NCBI RefSeq assembly: GCF_964340395.1
Contig: NC_135551.1
Span: 4,869,463-4,933,462 of the forward strand
Length of the DNA stretch: 64,000 bases
Reading direction: 5' to 3'
Source of the DNA: Glandiceps talaboti
Taxonomy: Eukaryota > Hemichordata > Enteropneusta > Spengelidae
Part shown: positions 1 to 13,800 of the stretch, piece by piece
Numbering within the stretch: position 1 is the first letter of the stretch
Layout: every line of letters starts with the position of its first letter
Position numbers and translations under genes: made by a program
Notes under the pieces: generated by a model
What the model saw: only the letters and a program-made list of their open reading frames with translations
What the model was told of the DNA's origin: nothing
The model's database searches: none

Positions 1-49
1 GCTGGAGAGAAATCAATATTTCATTGCCTTTTTTCATCGAAAAGTTATT

Positions 50-125
<76 letters not shown>

Positions 126-173
126 CCACTAGTATACACAATACATGAACCATAATCTTCTGTATATCAACAG

Positions 174-281
174 CTTGTACTGGTGATTTCTTCCTATGTG
201 ACAATGATCAATGTATACAAGGTGATGAACGATGCAACAGACGGAATGAATGTGGTGATGCCAGTGACGAAATTGGCTGTC
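174..281 (+). CDS. LDLa exon 1
   Basis: Preceded by ...caacag and followed by gtaagt. Encodes a complete six-Cys LDLa module running from [11 protein letters not shown] to the Ca-binding end DASDEIGC. Phase 1-1, 36 codons. The upstream part of the gene lies outside the window. Confidence 0.85.
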
Positions 282-3200
282 GTAAGTAAATAGTTATCCC
301 ATTTTAGAATTTGAATTTACTATGTGAAAAAACTGCACGGTTTAACAATATGAAATAAATGGCTGACCTCCATGTGCCAATATTTGACAATAACGAACGC
401 CTCGATTCTGACAGTCGGGGGGGGGGGTACCAGTACGATGATTCGAGTAGTGGGGACGATTACTTACACGGAGTCAGGCAGAAAGTGTTATGCATTTTGT
501 TGAGCATGCAACATAGCCCTTTGATGTAGTCCCTAACCTGAATAAAGTTCTGAAGAACTGTATGAATTCTTATTACAGAAATATAAATACAAGAAAATCT
601 GTACTTTAAAATAAAATTCATAGTTGTATTCATAATGTGATCTATTTTGCATTTACGAAAGCCTGTGATGGAAACGAAGATTTCCTTTGTGATAATGGTG
701 TCTGTATAAGTATATACGATATTTGTGATGGATATAATCACTGCATAGACTGGAGTGATGAAATAATTTGCGGTGAGTTAAATAATGATACTGCAGTAAA
801 AGTGTAAGCTTGAAAGAGACATTTAAACTATATATCTAGCATGATATTAAAAAAGAATTGATAAATGTTGTGACTAATAAAAAGGTATGTAGATACCCCT
901 GACGGTTAAAACAATGGGCAGAATGGTAAAATTAAGGACCATGTAGAAATACTTGACAAGTACCATTGAGAACTACACTTGTGGAGTCATGATGGGCAAA
1001 TGGTTAGAGTGGCTGGCTTGGTATCTGCAGGTTGCAGGTTCGAGCCCCATCGCTGCTGCTTGTTTCAAGATTTGAACCACGACTGTGCCTCAGTCAACCC
1101 AGCTGTATAATTGGGGATCTGGTAGGATAGAGGTTGCACTGTGAATGCTTTAATCCTATGCGCTTATAAAGGCTGACATGGATTGTATGCACCCCAGGGA
1201 GTTGAGGAAACATAAAAGGCCATTTTGCTGCTATAGATCCATACCAGGGGTAAAAATTGTAAAACGCTTTGAGCACGAAATGAGAAAGCACTATACAAAA
1301 ACTAATATTATTTCTATTACACTTTTCACAACAACAAATCAATATTAAAATGTGGTGTTGATTAAAACAAATTTTTTGGGTTTCCAGAAAAAATGGTTAC
1401 TGAAAAGTAAACGTAAATGTATACGTAACAAGATATAGAGGCATGTACTATCACTGCATAAGACAACAATGTAGTGTATTCTCTACTTCATATAACAGTT
1501 TACAGTACTAGTGTTGGACAACTTTGAATCTAATCGAAAGTGATTTCGCCTATAACAGAAATACACATTAATATTTCGAGTGATAAAGTACTTTGTACAA
1601 AGCACAGGCCAAGATACTCTCTTTGAACAGAATTATAATATATCCTGGTAACTGTGATAAACCACGTATACATCACTGTTCGTGCACTGCTTAAAATAAG
1701 CAGACTGTTCCACCCCGCCATTAATCTGTTTCCATATTTTTCACTGATTATGCTTGATGGGTAGTAGTTATAATATTCTAAAAACCTTTTCGTCATTCAT
1801 CCGGTAAATATTCATGGAGTAAGGGGCCTGTCATTGCAAATGTAGGAGCAATGTCTGCATTTGCTTCAAGTCCCAAAATATTGGGATATAATATATAATT
1901 AGTTCATTTCATTACATATACAGTGTATGTATTGCTTACAGATTGTACTCTTCCTGATATGTTCTGGTGTGATTGGAGATGTATACCAAATACAATGGTG
2001 TGTGATGGCTATAATCATTGTGGGTATGATGAACTGTATTGTGGTGAGATGCTATATACACTGCTTGCATTATACACTACACTACAGCGGCCACTTTCCA
2101 AACGAACAATATAAATGGCAAGGCAATACATTATTGATGTAATACCTATCTAAACAGCGACATCTAACTATTATAATGTTTGGCCATACAAAGGGAATGC
2201 CACTCCAAGAAATAAATGCAGTTTCATAAACTGTTGATTCTGGAGAGAGTAATTTCATGATTTTACACACCAACAATTTCTTGCGATTTCAGAGAAACGT
2301 CAAGTTGATCTTGTATCTTTGCTATGGATCATTGCCACATAGGAGTTAGCAGAAATAATGTTCATGTTCTTTTACTTGCTGCACCCCATAACAATAGAAG
2401 GAAATACACACTTAGGTCTACACCACATAAACATTGCAGTAGACAAATAGTATATATTTCTATTTTACACGCGAAACCCAATATCAAAGTTTAATCCAAT
2501 TTTAAACATGTACAACAACATATATACTATAAAACATTTTGCTTTTTATGTATTTCTTAAAAATATTTTAAAGTACCAATGTTTAATAGGTGATCGATGT
2601 GAAGCTTTTCTGTGTGAAAATGGTCATTGTCTCCCATCTGAATCAAGATGTGACCATGTACCTGACTGTGTGTATTATTCCAACTATAATTATTACTATT
2701 ATGGTTATTATAATGGTTTCCATGGCGATATGAGCGACGAAATTGGATGTGGTAAGCATTACATATATGTTAAACGTTACCATCATTTGCAAACTTTCTG
2801 AAAACAATGTTTGAATTCAAAATGTCATCTTTAAAGCTTTCAACTGCAATAACATGTTTTGGGAGGAGTCAACACTGGATGATTATTTAGTTGAAACATT
2901 ATCAGCTGTACATCTTCAGCTATGTGTCATATGTTACAAAACAATTATTTCGTAGACGACACATCTATCTATTAGTCCTCATGTGTAGCATTCTCCACAT
3001 AATCCATATTTGTGACAAATCTGCCAGGGATTTGTTTTGGGACATTTGTTGTGGATTCCGTTGGGGCAAGACTGATTTACAACTTCTCATATCTTCACTA
3101 ATGTCACTGGCTAACGATCCAAGCCCTCTTGTTTTTAGATTAAAATTTACTGGACTAAAGTCCAACTTTTACAGTTACTCAATAATCTCTTATCCATTCA

Positions 3201-6200
3201 GCCTGCGATCAAGAAGACGAGTATTTGTGTGGAAATGGTGTTTGTATATATGTTTGGGAGGTATGTGATGGCGACAATGATTGTGGTGATTGGAGTGACG
3301 AGAGTATCGGAGGCTCCATTTGCGGTAAGATAATAGTACTTACATTAATTATCCTTGGTTAGAATAGAACTTTCACAATACGAAGCTTAAGGCCAGACAA
3401 AAAATAAAGCTGCTCACCCGGCAACATAGGTCATTTTTTTCATTGTACAATGATTTGACAGGTGCATAAAAACTGCCCACATATAGTAATGGTAAAATGT
3501 TTCAAGTTGAGTCTACATTCTATTCAGTAATTTTGATTTTTTTCCCTTTGCTATTTGTATGGCAATTAATGTCTTACCACCGATTCTACAGTTAGGAATG
3601 TACACAATATACGGTTAAAAAATTCGTAACTTTCCTTCCCGCCCCTCTCAAAGTATTTGAAGGCCAGCTAGTTCAAATTCCCTCATAATTGTAAAGAGTT
3701 ACCTACACTACAATGGTACAATGATGCATTAAAATTACAGTGATATCAACCTACAATGAAAGTACTAGTCCAAACGAGATTACTTTGCAAATGGATGTGG
3801 ATTTCACATGCATACGATCTCTCACAATGGCATCTACTCTTTATTTGGAGGTACCTGATCAAACGAGAACACAGGGATAGCTCAACAGACAGTTTTCTCG
3901 TCATTCATCCGATAATAGCAACATTTCAAAAGTGAATTTGATATATTTTTAAAACAAAGGGACAAACTTGCCTTAGTAATATAAAATATTGTTCCATGAC
4001 AGCATGTTTTGAATATTGGGATAGTGTTAAGAATTCTAAAATAAAAGTTGACAAAATGTGCAAGTGAAACGTTTTCTTAATACATACTACAAAATACATT
4101 TCACTCGGATAAAGTTAATAAAAGTGCTAGTTGATTGAATGATATGCAGTGAGTGATCACGTGACTATGGCGCTTTACATGCCGCATTTTACATATCTTT
4201 ATTTTTCCACATGCATGGCTTTGTTTTGTTTCAGAGTATGGTAACTGTACAGAGTATGACGAGTTCCAATGTAGTAGTGGTCAATGTGTGTGGGGTGGTG
4301 ATAGATGTAATGGATACGTGGAGTGCCAAGACGGCAGTGATGAAATAAACTGTGACAGTAAGTCAATCAATATAAACTATATTAAGTATTACAACGCCCA
4401 CATTAATATAGGCAAAAAGCGCGCTTCTTACTCACTGCGTCAGGAAAAACTAGTTATAACTGTCACTTTGTTATATATCTGTCCTTGTTTTAAATTGGGA
4501 TTGTCTCTGGATTGCACATATATAATGTACTGTACTTTACTGTACTGAGCTATACTGTACTGTTATCGTACAGATAAACTTATATTCATATGTATATGCT
4601 TAAAAAAATAATTTATTCCATTTTCTTGTGTGTGAGTACATTACATTTATAAAGCTACGACTATAATACATTAAGAGGAACAGTTGACAGCAGTTTTCAT
4701 TTCATAGATTGCGAGGAATCAGATGACAAATTCCTATGTGACAATGGTATATGTATATGGTCCTGGCAAGTGTGTAATCAAGAACCAAACTGTGGTGAGG
4801 ATGACGTGTCTGATGAAATCGGTTGCGGTAAGTAGTTCGCATCGGTTATTGAGATTTTGCTATTTGCATATTAGTGCTAAATTAAACGATCTATATGTTT
4901 CACATTGCATATTGACAAAGTTAAGTATATTTTGTCTGAACTGCTGTTACGGAATAGGTGCGCTTTGGTATCACCAAATTGTTTACCAAATTATCTAAAA
5001 CATGAATAATGCATTCTCAAGATATTGCATGACCACACAAAATCATTCATGCAACTTAACAATTAATGTGATCATAACATTTATTGAAATAACAGACAGG
5101 GTATTTTGTATTATCAATATATGTACCATTTTTATTATGTTATGTTGAGCATACGTGATGTGACCTAGATGTGACCTAGCTATAGTAACAAAAATCGTGA
5201 CTAATACAAAACGCGTTAATATGAATAAACCATGGACAACGACTCTTTCTATTGTATTCAGAGTGTTATGAAGATACTTTTCCCTGTGATAATGGTGTGT
5301 GTATTTATGGCAATGATGTGTGTAATGGATATAATAACTGTGGCGATAATTCCGATGAAAAGGGTTGTGGTATGTATCTACTGGATTGTTTATATACCTT
5401 TGTTATGAATTCCATGCAAGTATACAACATCTATTTCGTATCTGTGCCTAACAAATTTGCTCTATACATCCAGATTTCGGACAGAAGATATATACTGTAT
5501 TGCCTTAAAATGACCTCTGGAAATCCTAGGTCAATGCATAGCCACTAATAAATATTGGGGTATTTGGTAAAGCCCGCACCATAAAAACACTGATCAACGA
5601 AAGGCCGACACAAGTATAATGCCATGGTTTTACTAAAAATGTTGACTAAATTCTGGATGTTAATCTCCACCAAATTCTACATTATTAAGTTTTCTATATC
5701 TCATCGGCAGTCTTTCTCCAAAGTTTCATCTCATTCCACCAATGTTATACGACATGCAGTATTATACAAAAATTACCAGAGTAGGACATATATAAAGAAG
5801 GGTATAAAAAAATCTTAAATTGAGGTAATAAGCAGATGGACATTTAAATCGAATAGTGTGGAATGGACAAGACCATATACCACGAATGGATTTGTACTTA
5901 TTGTAATGGGCATATATTATTTACAGTTTGTACAGATGAGAGTTTTGTGTGTAACAACCACCGATGTATACCACAAGCAGCTGTCTGTGACGAACATGAC
6001 CATTGCAGAGACGGTAGCGATGAAAACTGCGGCAGTAGGAGGACATTACTTTATTTCAAATTCTCATAAAATTAAGACTAATTAAGACAAGAAGATATAA
6101 AATTGTTCAAATTGGGTTGTTCACCGTCATGTTATATTGTATGTATGTATGTATGTATGTATGTATGTATGTATGTATGTATGCATAAATCATGTATATA

Positions 6201-9060
6201 TCATCTCAGACCCTTACCAGGTCTCTATAATATACTATATTTAGGTTGTGGACCCGATGAATTTCAATGTGACAACGGTGTCTGCATCAATCAGTGGGAT
6301 AGATGTAATGGATATCCTCAATGTTATGACCTCAGCGACGAAAAGAATTGCAGTAAGTTATGAGATATAATAGCAATCTTTAACACATGATCTAGGATAG
6401 ACTGTCGACAGTCGCTTGCGCGTTTTTTTCTTACGTTTTATCTACACATAGTTTGGTGCTATAAATCCAATTTATCTTTGGGTCTACAACCAAAAATCAA
6501 CGCCCAAATGCAATCACAGTTTGAACCTCTTACTGTAGTACACATGGATACCATCCACCTATATATTAATATGTACGGTGTCTAATTAGCGGTATTCAAA
6601 CAGATTTTAGTGAATAAATTGATTGACAAAATAATTGTTAAATGGAGGTTTAATGCATCCATCGATACAAAATATTATTACAGTATGTTTGAATAATGAA
6701 TAATGTATAATTTATTTAAGAAGACTACCAAAATGACACTCACAAGACGGGAACGCCTGACACAACTGTGCCATTATTTATAGAATGATTGGATAACACG
6801 TACACGATATACATATATTCATTAAATTTATTAAAAATATATTCATTTGGGATCTGATAATAGATTACTTCTCCCCTCATTCGGCATTGTGATTTCATTT
6901 TCGAATTTCAGAATGCAATTCTCATGAAGATTTTCTCTGTAAAAATGGTGTCTGTGCTAAGTTATGGTATAGATATAATAATTATGGCTATGGATATGAA
7001 TATGAATATGGTTATGAATATGGCTATGGATATGGAAATTGGTATGATTATAGATATCGACATAAATATGGATTTGACTATTATCGTTGTCATGAGAACT
7101 ATTATTGGTGGGAAAATCATTGCAGTGATTTTAGTGATACCATAGGATGCTTTAGCGGTAAGAGAAGTTCGAGATATTGAACCTGCAACTATCACAACTA
7201 TCACAAATTCTTCCTTCTTTTGAAAGTAAACATACACATTCATTGTATAAAAATGAATTCTAATAACAATGTTACTATAGTTTATATATTATGTTTTGAT
7301 ATTTGGTTATCATCATCACTCTCTCCACTGAAAACAATGTAACGCGTGGTGCTCGAAATATGAGGCATATAGTAATAACCCTTCTTATATATGGCTGTAG
7401 TGTACGATGTGGTGGTGGTGGTGTGTGTGTGTGTGTGTGGGGGGGGGGGGGCAAGTGACAACAGCCGATTTGAGTCATAGACTCGGTGGTGGCAGTACCA
7501 AACGAAGCGGGTACGTTTTTGTTTAATTTCACGGAAAAAGGGGTGTTTTTCGTCGGTCATCTAGGTCCGTGGAATCGTAAAAAGGGGGTACCTTTTCAGA
7601 TCACCTTCCGAGAATAAGGGTAGGATGCCCTTTTCTTATTCTCTCTCGGAAGAAACCTCCCGACGAAGGTCAGAATCGTTCATTGTCAATGAAAGATCAG
7701 CGTGTGACTCTATGCCCACCCCTAAATTTATCACCAAAAGTCAGCACACTTGCTATGGTAAGCAATATAGTATTCACACATTAGGGCAAACACCGTACAC
7801 ACAGTGTATAGATTAGGTGTCCTTCAAGGTAAATCCTCCAAGATTTCGTAAATAAGGAGGGTTTTTTTGCAGTGATTTTCTCCCAGATTCACTAAAATAA
7901 GGGAGATTTTTTTCATTGAAATATTCCGGGAAAAGGGGTACATTTGAAATTTCGCTAACAAGCATTGGTACTCGCGCATCGAGGGACTGTCGTACCACCG
8001 GGGTCATGGACTAACACCCGCCATGAAAGCCGTGCCAGGTATAACTTAGTATAGCTTAACACATGTAACAGATAGTAAGTAATCGTGTTTCTAATGGGGA
8101 GGGGGATATTTGTGTACTCATAAAACTAAAACATGGAAAAACAGGATGAAGCCTTTACAACAATAGAAAAACCTTTCCTGATTGTTAAACAATGGTCATC
8201 CAACCCAACTTTACAATTTGAAAGATGGCTTATGTGATTCTTCTTTGGGCCGTGGGGTCGAATGGTTAAGTGGTATAAATGGGTACCAGGAAGGACGGAC
8301 AATGCTATATGAAGGATAAAATCATTTATGCCTATATAGCTATTGACATCAAGGTTTGAATACACACCTGTGAGATGAATATTAATGTGTATGTGGGCAT
8401 AATGTCATGTAGGGAAGGATTTTGTCTGAAAAGTGTAAGAACATGAAACGGATACTCATACATTAATTAAAACTGAATAGTTGTATAAAATAGTAGGGGG
8501 AGACTCACCATAGACCATAAATTAGCAAAAAGGGTGATTTCCATATGTTCCGTACTCAATTAAACTTTGTCTGATTAACGATTGTCTAGATTGCCTATAA
8601 TGTGTGAATGCCAACGCAAACGCACGCACACATACATACATACATACATAAATACATACATACATACATACATACATACATACATACATACGTACGTACG
8701 TACGTACGTACGTACATACCTACATACATACATACCTCCTTAAGACATATTTGGCTTATATTCAAAGAAAAAAATGTTTATCAAATAAAACTCACAAAAC
8801 TGACTTCTGTTGTCTTAAATCAAATTTATTATTAAGGCTTTATTTATATTTTATAGATTGTCAAGCTGATTCGGAGTTCCTTTGTGATAATGGTATGTGT
8901 ATTTCTGCTGATTTCCATTGTGATGGCTACCCACATTGCACGGATAGAAGTGATGAAAAGGATTGCAGTGAGTAGTTAAATGTTGTTTATTACAATATCA
9001 TGCATCGAAACATTAAATATATTTGAGTGACGCATATTGTTACTACTGCTGCTGCTGCTG

Positions 9061-9119
<59 letters not shown>

Positions 9120-9145
9120 GCTGCTGCTGCTTCTACTACTACTAT

Positions 9146-9184
<39 letters not shown>

Positions 9185-10756
9185 ACTGTCAACAGCATTG
9201 CCATCACCAACACCGCCGCCATATAACTACTACCATCACTTTATTTCCTTTGGTGGTACAATTCTTTGTATTGTCCATTGGAAAATATCAGTCCATAACA
9301 TAATCATCACCACTAACTTATAGGAATCAAATAAAAAGAAATCGCGAGATATAGCATACACATCTATATATATTTCATAATTTCTTTTAATCTTACCTGC
9401 GCAAGTATTGTGTGGCAATTTACTGGTGCAATGTCACGAAATAACTTGCAAATAAAATCAGTATTGTAAAGCCTGAAACAATGTTCTGAAGTGAGATTAT
9501 GTTTGTACCTTATATTAAATACACTCATTAAAAACATGCCGACATAACCTTTCTTGTTTGATAGCTTGCAGTGGTGATTTAATGGACTGTGGAGATGGGT
9601 ACTGTGTACCAATATCGTATGAATGTGATGGGGAATGGGACTGTAATGATGGACGAGATGAAAGTGACTGCGGCAGTGGTAAGTAGAGATTATAGTTTAT
9701 TTGTAGAAGGAAAGTATAGCCCCATATTAATATAATTATTACATAAAGGACATCGTCACATTGAAAGGACATGTGCTAGAGTAGAGGGTATACATATTGC
9801 AGTGTTTTTTCTGTTGTCTAATTAATGAGAAAGTGCTATTTTCATGAAAGCGTAAGCCATATATCTCCTTGTACTGGTATTCAAAATATGGTGATGTTAG
9901 TTTTGCTCATAACGTTATAACATGTTTTTTGAAGTGGAAATAATATAATTGAATGCCAAATCAATGACTTATTCATATAACACCGTATAAATACTTAACT
10001 TTTTTTTCTAGTTTGGTATTTAGATTTGATGTTAAATTACTTTTAGTATTATTTATTAAACAAGACTAGTGCAGAAAGTCTAGCTTTACATATAACAGCT
10101 AGTAAGTAATCATGTTTCTAATAGGGAGGGGGATATTTATGTACTCACAAAAACTACAACTTCAAAAACCAGGATGAAGCCTATACAACAACAGAAAAAC
10201 CTTTACCGATTGTTAAACAGTGGTCATCCACAATCAACTTTACAATTTGAAAAAATCAAAAGTGAATAGTTGTAGAAAGTAGATGGGGAGAATCTCCATA
10301 GACCATAAATTAGCAATACAGGGTAATTTCCGTATGTCCCATAATCAATTAAACTTTGTCTGATTAACGATTGTCTAGATTGTCTATAATGCATGAATGC
10401 CAACGCAAACGCGCTCACACACACACACACACACACAATACTGTATATGATAGCATACAAAGCTATCAGTATTGATAGCTGTATTATAAATAAAACTCAC
10501 AAAACTGACTGTTCTGTTGTCTTAAATGAAATTATTATTAGGCTTTATTTATATTGTATAGATTGTCAAGCTGATTCGGAGTTCCTTTGTGATAATGGTA
10601 TGTGTATTTCTGCTGATTTCCATTGTGATGGCTACCCACATTGCACGGATAGAAGTGATGAAAAGGATTGCAGTGAGTAGTTAAATGTTGTTCAATACAA
10701 TATCATGCATCGAAACATTAAATATATTTGAGTGACGCATATTATTACTGCTGCTG

Positions 10757-10805
<49 letters not shown>

Positions 10806-13800
10806 ACTGTCGACAGCATCGCCATTACCACCACCACCACCACCACCACCACCACCATAACTACTACCATCACTTTATTTTCTTTGGTGGTACAATTCTT
10901 TGTATTGTCCATTGGAAAATATCAGTCCATAACATAATCATCACCACTTAGTTATAGAAATCAAAAAAATAAAAATCGCGAGATGTAGCATACACAGCAA
11001 TATATATTTCATAATTTGTTTTAATCTTACCTGCGCAAGTATTGTGTGACAATTTACTGGTGCAGTGTCACAAAATAACTCAGTATAAATAAAATCAGTA
11101 TTATAAAGCCTGAAACAATGTTCTGAAGTGAGATTATGTTTGTACCTTATATTAGATACACTAATTTAAAATATGCCGACATAACCTTTCGTGTTTGATA
11201 GCTTGCAGTGGTGATTTATTGGACTGTGGAGATGGATACTGTGTACCAATATCGCATGAATGTGATGGTGAATGGGACTGTAATGATGGACGAGATGAGA
11301 GTGACTGCGGCAGTGGTAAGTAGGGATTGTCGTTTATTTGTAGAGATATAATACAAACCGTTTGCTATTGGTAGAAGGAAAGTACAGCCCCATATAAGTA
11401 TAACTATTACATACATGATGATAAAGGACATCGTCACATTGAGAGGGCGGGTGCTCGAGTAGAGGGTATACATATTTCAGTGTTTTTTCTGTTGTCTAAT
11501 TAATGAGAAAGTGCTATTTTCATGAAAGAGTAAGCCATATATCTCCTTGTACTGGTATTCAAAATATGATTTGCTCATAATGTTGTTACATGTATTTGAA
11601 GTGAAAATAACTTAATTGAATGCCAAATCCTCAACTTCTTCATATACCACCGTAGAAATACTTGCAACCGCTTGTATATAACGGTAATTTGTTTTCCAAC
11701 TTCGTATTTAGATTTGATGTTACATTAGTTTTAGTATTATTTATTAAACAAGTGCACAGTGGGTTAGTAGTAGATTAGTTGGCAGCAAGTCTTCCCCTTA
11801 GACCCGGTCCTGTGGGGCACTGGGGGAGGGGGGGGGGTGCGAGTTGTTGCGCCCTAATATTATGATCATGTGTTCTAATTCAAAATGAAAGTTGCATTCA
11901 ATTCGTTATTGCTGTACTGCTCCTGTCCCTAGATAATTGATAACGAGTGAATTGAAAAGGGTTCATTGTCTTCTGTTTCCAAGAATCTCCTTGCATCTTT
12001 GTTATCTCACTCAAAATCCCCATCGAACCAAAAGTTTAACTGCTATTCTACTTCCGTAAAGCAAAATAGTATACAATCTATAAATGAAGTGACTGATAGT
12101 ATTTACAATTACATAAATTTGACATTTTATTTTATTATTTTAGGGGGGTGGGGGGGGGGGTTAGGAAAGATTTAAATATACTTCTTGGAATAGTAGTGGT
12201 AGTTAATTAAGATAAAAACGTTGTTAATGCTATCGACGCCTTATTATGATGAACTTACAGGTCATAAAGTATAGTACTGTGTTTGTGATCTTAACTGTAT
12301 CATTGAGATTGGGGTCCTGAGATAGAAAGTGTGTAGGCTAGTTTATTGTTACAACACATTCCTAAAAAAAAACAATATTTCTTAATTTTTGAAACGTGAA
12401 GAGCAAGACACTTGCTGCCTGCCTCCCGACTTTGGCGACTGTTCAGGAAGTGAGGAAAAGTGGTACTATGATTGTTTTGAGGGAGTATGCAAGACATTTA
12501 AATTCAGTGGATGTGGTGGAAACGCGAACAATTTTTATAGCAAAGAAAAATGTATCATGCATTGTGGAGGTAAATTGCAACCTATGTTATAACATCATTT
12601 AGTGTTGTCCCCCCATCTGGGGAAAAAAGATCACACCATTGAAAATATCGACTGCTACAGACTTGATGTCCATGAAGGATCAAAGATCGGACGTTAAATA
12701 TATAACAGTTTTGTCTTTAAAGTGATATTTTAGGCTCAAGGCTAAGAAATAATATTTATATGATGAAACTATTGAAGGACTCACATCGATTTAACGTCAA
12801 TGTATGACCTTCCGTTGATACAGGATATTTGCTGTATTAAAATAACAACATACATGACCAGGCATATAACTTTACATCGTTCAGTTTTTATTTGATATCA
12901 AGGATTTATTTAGTGGCAGTAATGAGCCAGTAATAGAAAGATAATCTATTAATAGTTATAAAATGCGAACTTTATTAATATAACACTTGCGTTTATGTTT
13001 TCTCTCAGCTGACTCATGCTGCCTTGACCCCGATAAAGGACCATGTGATGGGTACGACATTATGTGGTATTTTGACCCAAGGGATAACACGTGCAAGAAG
13101 TTTGAGTATGGTGGGTGTGAAGGCAACAACAATAGATATATCAGCAAAGAAAAGTGCGAATTGGAATGCCAAGGTATGTTCTCGCATCTACTCTCCCCGA
13201 CAAGAACTGTCTGTAGTGTTTAGTGTTTGGTATAATTGTCTGAGTGAAGATACAATATAAGAGTACCTTTATATAAACGCCATGAAGTCTGGAGGAACGA
13301 GAAATGTTTATCTTTATTTGTATAATTTGTTTCTTTCTGGCAGCTTTCAATAAAAACATCACTTGCGAGGCTGACAGAATGGTCGTCAGTGTGGCAGTGA
13401 ACTGGCTACATGAATTATTCCCCTTGCAACAAACTGGTCCTGGGAAATACCATTTGAATGACGACAACTGTGTTGGAAAAGGACGCTACATTGGTGGGAA
13501 AGAGTACTATGCATTTGTTACTGGTTTAAATGAATGTGGTACAACGTCTGCCGTGAGTATAGGATGTGTACTTTGGTCTTACAAATCGAGATAATGTTTT
13601 TTCAGGTGTTGACGCCTAAAATTAAATTGTATGGTTCTGAGTACGCTCAATGTTAGAGTAGGTGGGATAGGTATGTTTTTTTATTTTAATTTATATATAT
13701 ATATTTTTTCATTGTGAGTATTCAATTTAGGTAGTTATGTTTTCCGTTGTTTTCCATGTGGTCTCTTTGTTATTGTTTCCTTCTCAGATGTACAGCTATT

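Larger units (their letters stand above)
8070..10066 (+). repeat. tandem duplication unit 1 (two LDLa exons)
   Basis: Runs from aacagatagtaagtaatcg to attatttattaaacaag and is repeated directly at about 10078-11751. It contains LDLa exons 12 and 13 with their introns. Unit 1 is longer because of its microsatellites and about 200 bp after 8230 that unit 2 lacks. Confidence 0.8.
10078..11751 (+). repeat. tandem duplication unit 2 (two LDLa exons)
   Basis: Direct copy of 8070-10066, containing LDLa exons 14 and 15. Introns align with several indels, including microsatellite lengths. Both units end in attatttattaaacaag. Confidence 0.8.

Noticed and set aside
8245-8365. Possible second tRNA-like SINE head
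   Set aside because: An A-box-like tggttaagtgg is present, but the nearest B-box-like sequence is too distant and poor.
9023-9323. Open frames of poly-Tyr, poly-Thr or poly-Leu
   Set aside because: They are translations of the (CTA/CTG)n microsatellite in all frames. The array sits in an intron, right after a clear donor.
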